A DNA stretch of 64,000 nucleotides from Trujillonella endophytica (GTDB taxonomy: Bacteria > Actinomycetota > Actinomycetes > Mycobacteriales > Geodermatophilaceae), in the NCBI RefSeq assembly GCF_019799905.1, contig NZ_JABGCI010000001.1, positions 868,001-932,000 on the forward strand. The letters run 5' to 3'. This document shows positions 55,891 to 64,000 of the stretch, piece by piece; position 1 is the first letter of the stretch, and each line of letters starts with the position of its first letter. Position numbers and translations under genes: made by a program. The notes beneath the pieces were generated by a model. The model was not told the origin of the DNA. It searched no databases and was given only the letters and a program-made list of their open reading frames with translations.

Positions 55891-57636
55891 ATGTCCTCCC
55901 TCCCCGCCGCCGGCCGCCGCCCCCGCCGCCTGCTGCCGCTGCTCGCGGTCGCCGCCGCTGCCCTCGCGCCGCTCGTGGTGACCGCGCCCGCGGCCGCCGA
56001 CGACACCGTCGTCCCGGTCACCGTCGTCGGCGAGCTGGTCCAGGCCTGGCCGGAGGAGGCGCCGTCGGCCGGCCACGTGCACGCCGAGGCCGGGCCGCTG
56101 AGCTGGGTCGAGACCGCCGAGGGCGAGGCCGTTCCGGTCTCCACCGAGGACGTCGCCGGGCTGCCGGTGGGCGCCACCGTCGAGCTCACCCTGGGCGGGG
56201 CCGCCGACGAGTCGCACGACGAGGTCGGGGGAGCGGACGACGCCCGCGCCGTGCTGGCCGGCGAGGTGCTCGACGCGGCCCCCGTCGCGGCGGCCACCCC
56301 CAGCAACGGCGTCACCGTCGTCCGGGTCGTGCCCGCCGGCGGCGTCGAGGACGGCACCGGCATCACGGCGCTGGTCGCGGCGATCGACGGTCCGGTGGCC
56401 GGCTTCTGGGCGCGGCAGACCGGTGGCGCGGTGCGCTTCGGCGTCACCTCCGCCCACCCCGACTGGGTCGCCACCGCGGCCGGCTGCGACGACCCCCGGG
56501 CGATGTGGGCCGAGGCCGCGGCCGCCGCCGGGTTCCAGCCCGGACCGGGCCGGCACCTCGTCGTCTACGTCAGCAGCCGGCCGGCCGACCTGCCGGGCTG
56601 CGCCACCGCGCTCGGCCAGCTCGGCACCGGCCCGGGCGCCGGTGGCCGGGTCTACGTCCGCACCGTGCTGCCGTCGCTCATCGCCCACGAGCTGGGCCAC
56701 AACATGGGCCTCGGCCACTCGTCGGGCCGGCAGTGCGACGGCGCGGTCGAGACCGGCACCTGCCGGACCGCCGCCTACCGCGACTACTACGACGTCATGG
56801 GTGCCTCCTGGGAGCAGCTGGGCTCGCTGAACGCGGTCCAGGCGGACCGGCTCGGCGTCCTGCCGGCCGCCGACCAGCAGGCCCTGGCCGTCGGCGACCC
56901 GGCCACCACCGTCTCCCTCGCCCCGCTGAGCGCGGCGGGCGGCACGCGGGCGCTGCGGCTGACCGCCTCGGACGGCGCCGTCTACTGGCTGGAGCACCGG
57001 GCGGCAGGCGGGCAGGACGGCTGGCTCGCCGGCGCCGGCAACCGGTTCGGCCTGGACACCGGCGTGCTGCTGCACCGCGCCGGCGACGCCACCGACACGG
57101 CGCTGCTGCTCGACGGCACGCCCGCCCCCGCGGCGGGGTGGGACGGCGACCTGCAGGCCGCCCTCCCGCTCGGCGTCCCGGTCGCGGTGGGCGGCGGGGC
57201 CTTCACCGTCACCGTCCAGACCGTCGCCGGCAGCGGCGCGACGCTGCTGGTCCAGCCCGCCGCCCGCGCCGTCCCCGCGCCGCCGGCCGGGACGGGCACC
57301 GGCGCGGCCCCCGACGTGCTGCCGGGCGTCGCGTCCGGGACCGGAGCCGCCCGTGCCGCCGGGACCGGAGCCGCCGGCACCGCCGGCACCGCCGGAACCG
57401 GTGCGGCCGACGCGACCGCCGCCGTCCCCGCGGCGGAGCCGGCCGGGCAGGCCGCGGTCGCGGCTCCCGGCACGGTGGACACCCGGGCGGACGTCGACCC
57501 CGCCCCTGCACTCGAGGCCCGGTCCCAGACCTCCTCGGCGGTGTGGCTGCTGCCGCTGGTGACGGGTCTGGCCGTCACGGGCACCTTCCTCGCCGGCTGG
57601 CGGGCCGTGCGCCGGCTGCGGGCCGCGCGTCCCTGA
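55891..57636 (+). CDS. Secreted metzincin-like zinc metallopeptidase, C-terminally anchored
   Basis: A 581-residue exported protein. A Sec signal (about 1-35, ending APAAA) is followed by a 150-residue beta-rich prodomain-like region. The catalytic domain has the full zinc motif HELGHNMGLGH (first His at residue 266) and a Met-turn YYDVMG about 35 residues later, i.e. a metzincin of gametolysin/M11-like type. A C-terminal beta domain (about 330-450), an Ala/Gly/Pro linker, and a single helix WLLPLVTGLAVTGTFLAGW followed by Arg residues anchor it in the membrane. ATG 55891 is preferred because GGAG lies 6 nt before it; ATG 55879 has none. First of three related exported genes. Confidence 0.85.
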   Translation: MSSLPAAGRRPRRLLPLLAVAAAALAPLVVTAPAAADDTVVPVTVVGELVQAWPEEAPSAGHVHAEAGPLSWVETAEGEAVPVSTEDVAGLPVGATVELTLGGAADESHDEVGGADDARAVLAGEVLDAAPVAAATPSNGVTVVRVVPAGGVEDGTGITALVAAIDGPVAGFWARQTGGAVRFGVTSAHPDWVATAAGCDDPRAMWAEAAAAAGFQPGPGRHLVVYVSSRPADLPGCATALGQLGTGPGAGGRVYVRTVLPSLIAHELGHNMGLGHSSGRQCDGAVETGTCRTAAYRDYYDVMGASWEQLGSLNAVQADRLGVLPAADQQALAVGDPATTVSLAPLSAAGGTRALRLTASDGAVYWLEHRAAGGQDGWLAGAGNRFGLDTGVLLHRAGDATDTALLLDGTPAPAAGWDGDLQAALPLGVPVAVGGGAFTVTVQTVAGSGATLLVQPAARAVPAPPAGTGTGAAPDVLPGVASGTGAARAAGTGAAGTAGTAGTGAADATAAVPAAEPAGQAAVAAPGTVDTRADVDPAPALEARSQTSSAVWLLPLVTGLAVTGTFLAGWRAVRRLRAARP

Positions 57637-57706
57637 GCGGGCGCCGGGGTCAACCCGGACCGGGCGGCTGCCGATACGGACGTAGTCCCCGGGATCAGGA
57701 GTGCTC

Positions 57707-60337
57707 GTGCGCGAACGTCGTCTCCCGCCCCGGCGGGCGCTCCTGCTCGGACTGGCGGCGGCCCTCGCCGTGCCCGTGCTGGGCTCTCCGTCGCCGGTGT
57801 CGGCGGACGACGGCCCGGCGCCCGGCGAGACGATCGTCGGGGAGCTGGTGCAGGGGTACGCCGACCCGGGACCCGAGGACGTCGAACACGGGGACCACGC
57901 CGATCCGGGCCTGCTGAGCTGGGTCCGCACCGCTCCCGGGGAGTCGGTGCGGGTGCCCACCGAGGACCTCGGCGAGGCGACGGTCGGCGACACCGTCGAG
58001 GTCACGCTCGGCGGAGAGGTCCACGACGAGGCCGCCGCTGCGGGTCTCGAACCGGCGGTGGAGGTGTCGGAGGCGCAGGTCCTCAGGGAGGCGCCCGCCC
58101 CGGTGGCGCCGGCCGGCGCACCGGTCGACCACCCGGTCACCGTGGTGATGGTGCAGCCCGCGGGTGCCGTGCGGGACGGCGCCACGCTGGCCGGCGTGCT
58201 GGCGGCGGTGAACGGGCCGGTCGCCGACTTCTGGGCGGAACAGACCGACGGCGCGGTCCGGTTCCGGGCGGTCGCCGGTGGGGACTGGGCGACCTCGTCG
58301 TTCGCCTGCGACGACCCCGTGGCGCTGTGGAACGAGGCGGCACGCCGAGCCGGATGGGTCCAGGGAGCCGGCCGGCACCTGCTGCTCTACGTGCCGGCGG
58401 GATCACCCGGCTGCTCCTACGGGCTGGGCAGCGTGGGCACCGGTACCGGTTCGGGCGGCGTCGCGTACGTCCAGGCGACCGCGACGTCGGTCATCGCCCA
58501 CGAGTTCGGGCACAACCTCGGGCTGGGCCACAGCTCGCTGCTGCACTGCGAGTCCGCCGTGGACGCCGGCGTCTGCGGCATCCGCCCCTACTACGACATG
58601 TACGACGTCATGGGCGTCTCCTGGGACCGCGTCGGCTCGCTGAGCGCACCGCACGCCGCGCTCCTCCGCGTCTCCCCGTCCGGCTCGACCCCCGGGGTGG
58701 CGGCGGGAGCCGGGTCCACGCAGGTGTTCCTCTCGCCGGTGGGCGCGCGGGCCGGCACGCGCGCCCTGCAGCTGACCGATGCGGACGGCGAGGCGTACTG
58801 GCTCGAGTACCGGTCGGCGACCGGCCGCGACGCCTGGCTCGGTTCCCCCGGCTCCGCCGGCCTCCAGACCGGCGTGCTGCTGCGGCGGAGCGTCGACGAC
58901 TCCGGCGACACCGCGCTGCTCCTGGACGCCAGCCCGTCCGCGCAGAGCCAGTGGGCCGGCGACCGGGCCGCGGCCCTGCCCACCGGCGGAACGGTGACGT
59001 TCGGGGACGCGGCGTTCCGCGTGACCGTCCACCAGGTGACGGGAGCCGGTGCCTGCGTCGAGGTGGCGACCGGCACCGCCCAGCACCCGATGCAGGTCGC
59101 CGGGCAGCGGTTGAGCCCGGTCCTCGGTGCCGCCACCAGCGGCCGGCTGTGCGGGCTGCGCGACGGCGGCGCCTACCAGCTGTTCCAGCGCGGGGCGGTG
59201 TACTGGTCGCCCGGCTCCGGGGCGTGGGGAGTGCTGGGCGCGATCAGCGTGCGGTGGGGCGCCCTCGGCTGGGAGGCCGGCCGGCTGGGCTACCCGACGT
59301 CCGACGAGCAGTGCGGCCTGCGGGACGCCGGTTGCCGGCAGCAGTTCCAGCGCGGAGCGGTGTCCTGGTCCACGGCGACCGGTGCCTGGATGGTCACCGG
59401 CGCGATCGGCGCGAGGTGGACCGCGCTGGGCGCCGAGGGTGGATCGCTGGGCTACCCGCTGTCCGACGAGCGCTGCGGGCTGCCCGGGGGCGGCTGCTAC
59501 CAGCTGTTCCAGGGCGGCGCCGTCTACTGGTCGCCGGGCACGGGCGCGCACGCGGTGTCCGGGGCGCTGGCCCAGCGGTGGGCGCAGCTGGGCTGGGAGG
59601 CCGGACGGATGGGCTACCCCCTCACCGACCCGGACTGCTCGGCGTCCGGCTGCTCCCAGCTGTTCCAGGGCGGCTGGCTGACCGGCGGGGGGGCGACGGC
59701 GGTGCACATCGTGTTCGGTGGCATCCGGGAACGCTGGGAGGCCACCGGCTCCGCCGGCGGTGCGCTCGGCCACCCGACGGGCGACGAGGTGTGCGGGCTC
59801 CGGGACCGCGGCTGCTACCAGCTGTTCCAGCGCGGCTCGGTCTACTGGTCCCCGGCCACCGGCGCGCGGATGCTGTCCGGGGCCATCAACGCCCGGTGGG
59901 CGGCGCTGGGCTGGGAACGCGGCGCGCTCGGCTACCCCGTCACCGACCCGGTGTGCGGCCTGCCCGACGGCGGCTGCCGGCAGGACTTCCAGTTCGGCAC
60001 CCTGGTCGGGAGCGCGTCCGCACCGGTGAGGTGGGTGCTGGGCGGGATCCGCGACCGGTGGCTCGCCTCCGGCGGGGCCGCGGGGCCGTTGGGCCACCCG
60101 ACCACCGACGAGATCTGCGGTCTGCGGGACCGGGGCTGCTACCAGCTGTTCCAGCGCGGCTCGGTCTACTGGTCGGCGGCCACCGGGGCGCACGCGCTCA
60201 CCGGTGACTTCGGCCCGCGGTGGGCAGCGCAGGGCTGGGAGAACGGGCCGCTGGGCTACCCGACCGGTGAGGCGGTGCGCGCCGCGGACGGCACGTGGTC
60301 CCAGCAGTTCGAGCGGGGCACGATCCGCAGCAGCTGA
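57707..60337 (+). CDS. Secreted metzincin-like metallopeptidase fused to LGFP repeats
   Basis: An 876-residue exported protein. The first ~480 residues parallel the preceding peptidase: a signal peptide ending PVSA, a prodomain-like part, HEFGHNLGLGH (first His at residue 265), the YDVMG Met-turn and a beta domain. From residue ~482 it differs: about seven and a half LGFP repeats of ~53 residues follow, each with ALGWEAGRLGYP-like and CGLRDGGCYQLFQ-like segments. LGFP repeats bind the actinobacterial cell wall in known proteins, so this peptidase is probably wall-attached by repeats where its neighbour uses a membrane helix. GTG 57707 has AGGAG 5 nt upstream. Confidence 0.87.
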   Translation: MRERRLPPRRALLLGLAAALAVPVLGSPSPVSADDGPAPGETIVGELVQGYADPGPEDVEHGDHADPGLLSWVRTAPGESVRVPTEDLGEATVGDTVEVTLGGEVHDEAAAAGLEPAVEVSEAQVLREAPAPVAPAGAPVDHPVTVVMVQPAGAVRDGATLAGVLAAVNGPVADFWAEQTDGAVRFRAVAGGDWATSSFACDDPVALWNEAARRAGWVQGAGRHLLLYVPAGSPGCSYGLGSVGTGTGSGGVAYVQATATSVIAHEFGHNLGLGHSSLLHCESAVDAGVCGIRPYYDMYDVMGVSWDRVGSLSAPHAALLRVSPSGSTPGVAAGAGSTQVFLSPVGARAGTRALQLTDADGEAYWLEYRSATGRDAWLGSPGSAGLQTGVLLRRSVDDSGDTALLLDASPSAQSQWAGDRAAALPTGGTVTFGDAAFRVTVHQVTGAGACVEVATGTAQHPMQVAGQRLSPVLGAATSGRLCGLRDGGAYQLFQRGAVYWSPGSGAWGVLGAISVRWGALGWEAGRLGYPTSDEQCGLRDAGCRQQFQRGAVSWSTATGAWMVTGAIGARWTALGAEGGSLGYPLSDERCGLPGGGCYQLFQGGAVYWSPGTGAHAVSGALAQRWAQLGWEAGRMGYPLTDPDCSASGCSQLFQGGWLTGGGATAVHIVFGGIRERWEATGSAGGALGHPTGDEVCGLRDRGCYQLFQRGSVYWSPATGARMLSGAINARWAALGWERGALGYPVTDPVCGLPDGGCRQDFQFGTLVGSASAPVRWVLGGIRDRWLASGGAAGPLGHPTTDEICGLRDRGCYQLFQRGSVYWSAATGAHALTGDFGPRWAAQGWENGPLGYPTGEAVRAADGTWSQQFERGTIRSS
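59140..60330 (+). repeat. Tandem LGFP-coding repeats in the peptidase gene
   Basis: About seven and a half direct DNA repeats with a period near 160 bp (multiples of three). Units 1-3, 5 and 7 are alike; units 4 and 6 are divergent, using GHPTGDE/GHPTTDE-type ends. The alternation suggests growth by duplication of larger blocks. Confidence 0.85.
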
Positions 60338-60441
60338 GGGACGAGCGGCGCGGTGTGCACGACTGCCCCCGCTCGGGTCCCGCCGGGACCGCCGGGTGCC
60401 GATACAGCTCGCGAGCCCCGCCGCCCGAGGGAGAAGAGACC

Positions 60442-61698
60442 GTGCCCGTGCTCCACCGCCCGCTCGTCCTGCGAGTGGTCGTCGTCCTCGCCGTCGCGCT
60501 GGCGTCCGTCCTCACCGTGTCGGGACCCGCGAGGGCCATCGACGCAACGGTGGCCGCCGAGGCGATCGCGGCCAGGTACGCACACCTGGGTGGGCCGGGC
60601 GGCGCCCTCGGCGCGGCGACCAACACGGTGGGCTGCACGTGGGAGCAGGACGGCTGCTTCCAGCACTTCGAGAACGCGCAGCTGTTCTGGTTCCCCGACA
60701 CCGGCGTGCACGTGGTGCCCCACGGCCCGGTGGGTCGGCGCTTCTGGCAGGAGCGGTTCGTCACCGGTCACCCGCTCGGGGACGGCGCGTGCGGGCTGAC
60801 GGACGGCGGCTGCTTCCAGAACTACCAGCGCGCGTCGATCTTCTCCAGCAACAGCGGCGGCACCCACGCGGTGTGGGGTGCGATCCGGGCCTGGTGGTGG
60901 GCGCACGGCTCGGAGACCGGCGTGGCCGGGTACCCCACCACCGAGGAGATCTGCGGACTGCGCGGCGGCGGCTGCTACCAGGGCTTCACGAGGGGCACCG
61001 TGTACTGGTCGCCGGCCAGCGGAGCCCAGCTCGTGACCGGCGGGCCTATCGCGAGCCGGTGGGCGGCACTGCGCTGGGAGGCCGGCCGGCTCGGCTATCC
61101 GACCTCCGGTCACACGTGCGGTCTGCGGGACGGCGGCTGCTACCAGCTGTTCCAGAGCGGGGCGATCTACTCGTCGCCGGCCTGGGGCGCCGCGATGGTC
61201 ACCGGCGCGATCGGGCAGCGGTGGGCGGCACAGGGCTGGGAGTCCGGCCGGCTGGGGTACCCGAGGGCCGACGAGGTCTGCGGTCTGCGCGACGGCGGCT
61301 GCTACCAGGCGTTCCAGAACGGTGCGATCTACTGGTCGCCCGCCTCGGGGGCCCAGGTCGTCCTCGGCGGCGCCATCGGCCAGCGCTGGGGGGCACACAC
61401 CTGGGAGGCCGGTCGACTGGGCTACCCGGTGACGGAGGAGCGGTGCGGCCTGCGCCTGGGCGGCTGCTTCCAGGTGTTCCAGCACGGTTCCGTGTACTGG
61501 ATGCCGCTGACCGGCGCCTGGCCCGTGTGGGGCACGGTCCGCGACCGCTGGGCCGCACAGGGCTGGGAGACCGGCCGGCTCGGCTATCCCGTGGCGGACC
61601 CGGTCTGCGCGCCGAACCAGTGGGGGACCCACCTCGGGGGCATGTGCGAGCAGCGATTCCAGGGCGGGACCCTCGACTCCTACCACCACGTGCCCTAG
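60442..61698 (+). CDS. Secreted LGFP-repeat protein
   Basis: A 418-residue exported protein with a signal peptide (about 1-33, ending GPARA) and almost nothing but LGFP repeats afterwards, about seven units of ~54 residues. Repeat signatures are RWAALRWEAGRLGYPT and CGLRDGGCYQLFQSGAIY. Most units carry a Cys pair six residues apart, so disulfides are likely. No catalytic domain is present; the protein is probably a wall-binding or structural partner of the LGFP peptidase upstream. GTG 60442 has GAGGGAGAAGAGACC before it; GTG 60448 is an alternative. The gene is followed at once by a strong terminator. Confidence 0.88.
   Translation: MPVLHRPLVLRVVVVLAVALASVLTVSGPARAIDATVAAEAIAARYAHLGGPGGALGAATNTVGCTWEQDGCFQHFENAQLFWFPDTGVHVVPHGPVGRRFWQERFVTGHPLGDGACGLTDGGCFQNYQRASIFSSNSGGTHAVWGAIRAWWWAHGSETGVAGYPTTEEICGLRGGGCYQGFTRGTVYWSPASGAQLVTGGPIASRWAALRWEAGRLGYPTSGHTCGLRDGGCYQLFQSGAIYSSPAWGAAMVTGAIGQRWAAQGWESGRLGYPRADEVCGLRDGGCYQAFQNGAIYWSPASGAQVVLGGAIGQRWGAHTWEAGRLGYPVTEERCGLRLGGCFQVFQHGSVYWMPLTGAWPVWGTVRDRWAAQGWETGRLGYPVADPVCAPNQWGTHLGGMCEQRFQGGTLDSYHHVP
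60580..61660 (+). repeat. Tandem LGFP-coding repeats in the second LGFP gene
   Basis: About seven direct repeats with a period near 160 bp, each encoding one LGFP unit. Sequence is close to the repeats in the gene before it, so the two arrays probably arose by duplication. Confidence 0.8.
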
Positions 61699-61701
61699 AC
61701 G

Positions 61702-61743
61702 ACGAGGGGCCCGGCACCGCGAGCGCGGTGCCGGGCCCCTCGT
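61702..61743. terminator. Bidirectional hairpin terminator, 19-bp perfect stem
   Basis: 61702-61720 pairs perfectly with 61725-61743 around a 4-nt loop, centred between the convergent LGFP and acyl-CoA carboxylase genes. This is the longest perfect stem in the window. Confidence 0.88.
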
Positions 61744-61755
61744 GCGAGCGGTGGA

Positions 61756-63531
61756 CTACTCGGCGTCGGCGATCGTGCAGATGACGGCGCCGCTGGTGAC
61801 GGTGGCGCCGACCTCGGCGGACAGGCCGGTCACGGTGCCCGCCTTGTGCGCGGTGATGGGCTGCTCCATCTTCATCGCCTCGAGGACGACGACCAGGTCA
61901 CCGGCCGCGACGGTGGCGCCGTCCTCGACCGCGACCTTGACGATCGTGCCCTGCATCGGGGAGGTCAGGGAGTCGCCCGACGCCGCGGACCCGCCGGAGC
62001 CGCCGCCGCGCTTGCGCGGCTTGGCGCCACCACCGGCGGCTCCGCCGCTCCCGCCCACCCCACCGCCGCCGGCCGCCAGGCCCGCGGGCAGGGAGACCTC
62101 GAGCCGGCGCCCGCCGACCTCGACGACGACGGTCTGCCGCGGCTCGGCCTCCGCGCCCTCACCGGGGGCGGCGGAGTACGGCGGGACCTGGTTGTCCCAC
62201 TCCGTCTCGATCCAGCGGGTGTGCACCGTGAACGGCTCGGTGGTGAACGCCTCGTCGCGGACGACGGCGCGGTGGAAGGGGATGACGGTCGGCATGCCCT
62301 CGACGACCAGCTCGTCCAGCGCGCGCCGGGCCCGGGCGAGCGCCTCCTCGCGGCTGGCGCCGGTCACGATCAGCTTGGCCAGCATCGAGTCGAACGCGCC
62401 GGCGACCTCGCCGCCGGTCTCCACGCCGGAGTCCCAGCGCACGCCAGGACCCTGCGGGATCTCCAGCCGCTCCACCGGACCGGGGGCCGGCATGAAGTTG
62501 CGGCCGGCGTCCTCGGCGTTGATCCGGAACTCGATGCTGTGCCCGCGCGGCGTCGGGTCCTCGGTGATCTCCAGGGGCAGGCCCTCGGCGATCCGGAACT
62601 GCTCGCGGACCAGGTCCAGGCCGCTGGTCTCCTCGCTGACCGGGTGCTCCACCTGCAGGCGGGTGTTGACCTCGAGGAAGGAGATCGAGCCGTCGGCACC
62701 GACGAGGTACTCCACGGTGCCGGCGCCGTGGTAGCCGGCCTCCTTGCAGATGGCCTTGGCGGAGGAGTGGATGCGGGCGCGCTGGTCGTCGGTGAGGAAC
62801 GGCGCGGGCGCCTCCTCGACCAGCTTCTGGTTGCGCCGCTGCAGGGAGCAGTCGCGGGTGCCGACGACGATCACGTTGCCGTGGGTGTCGGCGAGGACCT
62901 GCGCCTCGACGTGCCGGGGCTTGTCGAGGAACCGCTCGACGAAGCACTCGCCGCGGCCGAAGGCCGAGACCGCCTCGCGGACGGCGGAGTCGAACAGCTC
63001 GGGGATCTCCTCGATGGTGCGGGCCACCTTGAGCCCGCGCCCGCCGCCGCCGAACGCGGCCTTGATGGCGACCGGGAGACCGTGCTCCTCGGCGAACGCG
63101 ACGACCTCGTCGGCGCCGCCGACGGGGTCCTTGGTGCCCGGGACCAGCGGAGCGCCGGCGCGCGTGGCGATGTGCCGGGCGGCGACCTTGTCACCGAGGT
63201 CGATGATCGCCTGAGGCGAGGGGCCGATCCAGGTGAGCCCGGCGTCGATCACGGCCCGGGCGAAGTCGGCGTTCTCGGAGAGGAAGCCGTAGCCGGGGTG
63301 GACGGCGTCGGCGCCGGACTGCTTCGCCGCGTCGAGGATCTTGTCGATCACCAGGTAGGAGTCGCCCGGGGTCGTCCCGCCGAGGGCGAATGCCTCGTCG
63401 GCGGTGCGGACGTGCAGGGCGTCCCGGTCGGGCTCGGCGTAGACCGCGACGCTCGTGAGTCCCGCGTCCTTGCAGGCGCGGGCGACCCGGACGGCGATCT
63501 CCCCCCGGTTGGCGATCAGGACCTTCTGCAC
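61756..63531 (-). CDS. Acyl-CoA (acetyl/propionyl) carboxylase alpha subunit, biotin carboxylase plus carrier
   Basis: Carboxylates biotin with ATP and bicarbonate and carries it to the beta subunit, giving malonyl- or methylmalonyl-CoA. It has 591 residues, the AccA3-like length. [18 protein letters not shown] opens the biotin carboxylase domain (about 1-450), with the ATP-grasp loop [27 protein letters not shown] and RINAED. A Gly/Ala/Lys-rich linker follows, then the biotinyl domain with the modified Lys554 in EAMKMEQP. The GTG at 63531 is preceded by GGAGGAG, a good ribosome-binding site, which fixes the start. The beta subunit is not in the window. Confidence 0.95.
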   Translation of the reverse strand: MQKVLIANRGEIAVRVARACKDAGLTSVAVYAEPDRDALHVRTADEAFALGGTTPGDSYLVIDKILDAAKQSGADAVHPGYGFLSENADFARAVIDAGLTWIGPSPQAIIDLGDKVAARHIATRAGAPLVPGTKDPVGGADEVVAFAEEHGLPVAIKAAFGGGGRGLKVARTIEEIPELFDSAVREAVSAFGRGECFVERFLDKPRHVEAQVLADTHGNVIVVGTRDCSLQRRNQKLVEEAPAPFLTDDQRARIHSSAKAICKEAGYHGAGTVEYLVGADGSISFLEVNTRLQVEHPVSEETSGLDLVREQFRIAEGLPLEITEDPTPRGHSIEFRINAEDAGRNFMPAPGPVERLEIPQGPGVRWDSGVETGGEVAGAFDSMLAKLIVTGASREEALARARRALDELVVEGMPTVIPFHRAVVRDEAFTTEPFTVHTRWIETEWDNQVPPYSAAPGEGAEAEPRQTVVVEVGGRRLEVSLPAGLAAGGGGVGGSGGAAGGGAKPRKRGGGSGGSAASGDSLTSPMQGTIVKVAVEDGATVAAGDLVVVLEAMKMEQPITAHKAGTVTGLSAEVGATVTSGAVICTIADAE

Positions 63532-63661
63532 CGTGTCTCCTCCGCATGGCCGGCTGCCGCGTGGTCGTTCGTCCCGCGCGGCAGATCGGTCGGACTCTAG
63601 CCAGCGGCTCCGCGGGCTCCGGAGTGAGGGCGGGCGGGAGCGTGCCCGCGACGGTCGCGGC

Positions 63662-64000
63662 TCAGCGGCCGCAGTCGACCTCGAGCTCGACCCGGCCGAT
63701 GGTCTGGTCGCCCGACAGGAGCGCGGCGGAGAGGGACAGGTGGTTCCCCTCGACGTCGTAGCGGCCCGTCGCGACGTCGGAGGTCGCCGAGAGCCCGACG
63801 TCGTCCAGGGTGAGCTGCGCGCCGTCGGGCGCGACGTCCAGCCGGATCCGCGCCGTGTCGGCCGAGCCCTCCAGGCGGGTGGCGTCCCCGTCGTGGGTGC
63901 ACTCGCCGCTGAACGGGGCGCGCACCTCGCCGACACCGGAGTAGGCGAGCACCGCCGTCCCCGCGGCGGGGCCCTCCGGCAGGGACGCCAGCGCCTCGGC
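63662..64000 (-). CDS. Partial hypothetical protein, possible lipoprotein (5' end outside window)
   Basis: The frame is open to the window edge, so only about 112 C-terminal residues are seen. They form a beta-rich segment ([25 protein letters not shown]) with alternating hydrophobic residues, an early Cys and a terminal VDCGR Cys, so one disulfide could tie the domain. Size and pattern faintly recall LpqH-like mycobacterial lipoprotein antigens, but that is a guess. The signal region that would settle it is missing. It is on the same strand as the carboxylase gene, 130 bp upstream of it. Confidence 0.5.
   Translation of the reverse strand, partial: AEALASLPEGPAAGTAVLAYSGVGEVRAPFSGECTHDGDATRLEGSADTARIRLDVAPDGAQLTLDDVGLSATSDVATGRYDVEGNHLSLSAALLSGDQTIGRVELEVDCGR

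Noticed and set aside
59140..61660. Regular ~160-bp repeats as a CRISPR-like array
   Set aside because: The repeats are coding in one continuous frame, have no short identical repeat with unique spacers, and encode LGFP units.

Overview
The window is about 64 kb of very high-GC actinobacterial chromosome. Codons almost always end in G or C and GTG starts are very common. Gene content and order look like the Geodermatophilaceae or a close relative (Blastococcus, Geodermatophilus or Modestobacter type). That placement is inferred from gene order and composition, not from a database search. I see no rRNA, tRNA, CRISPR array, insertion sequence, prophage or integration site. The region looks like an ancestral core segment. 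No stretch longer than about 300 bp lacks a gene.

Layout. 1-2757: the end of purine synthesis (purN partial, purH) and a pentapeptide-repeat protein. 2822-12536: one-carbon and central metabolism (folD, mdh, icd) with small membrane proteins, a secreted CAP-domain protein, a CNNM/CorC-type membrane protein, galE and a hisC-like aminotransferase. 12616-16547: trpS, a 2H phosphoesterase, a YihY-type membrane protein and a D-Ala-D-Ala carboxypeptidase. 16832-26905: a nucleoside uptake and salvage block, made of a BMP-family lipoprotein, a two-domain ATPase, two permeases, cytidine deaminase, thymidine phosphorylase, an ABC-2 exporter pair and adenosine deaminase. 27139-33890: a DEAD-box helicase, an acidic protein with a duplicated domain, and a minus-strand deoC-aldehyde dehydrogenase operon. 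34005-40420: upp, a Gfo/Idh oxidoreductase, GtrA and TVP38 membrane proteins, and a PNP-phosphohexomutase-HAD operon. 40478-47050: a surface acyltransferase, an M16-type peptidase, a GCS2-type ligase and an M20 amidohydrolase. 47103-53782: methylmalonyl-CoA mutase (mutA, mutB), its chaperone meaB and a coupled glycosyltransferase. 53734-64000: a gamma-glutamylcyclotransferase-like protein, LpdA, three secreted metallopeptidase/LGFP-repeat proteins, a biotin-dependent acyl-CoA carboxylase alpha subunit and a partial gene at the edge.

Functionally, much of the middle imports nucleosides, deaminates them, splits them by phosphorolysis, and carries the (deoxy)ribose phosphate through a mutase and DeoC to acetaldehyde oxidation. 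The acyl-CoA carboxylase alpha subunit and MutAB/MeaB would connect propionyl-CoA to succinyl-CoA.

Two signals go beyond ordinary gene content. First, five copies of a hairpin repeat lie immediately 3' of stop codons, and their outer stems change sequence while staying paired. Second, at least eleven genes without a Shine-Dalgarno sequence have a TAnnnT-like box ending 6-7 nt before the start codon, which points to extensive leaderless transcription. The most unusual protein set is the 55.9-61.7 kb cluster of secreted metzincin-like peptidases and Cys-paired LGFP-repeat proteins.
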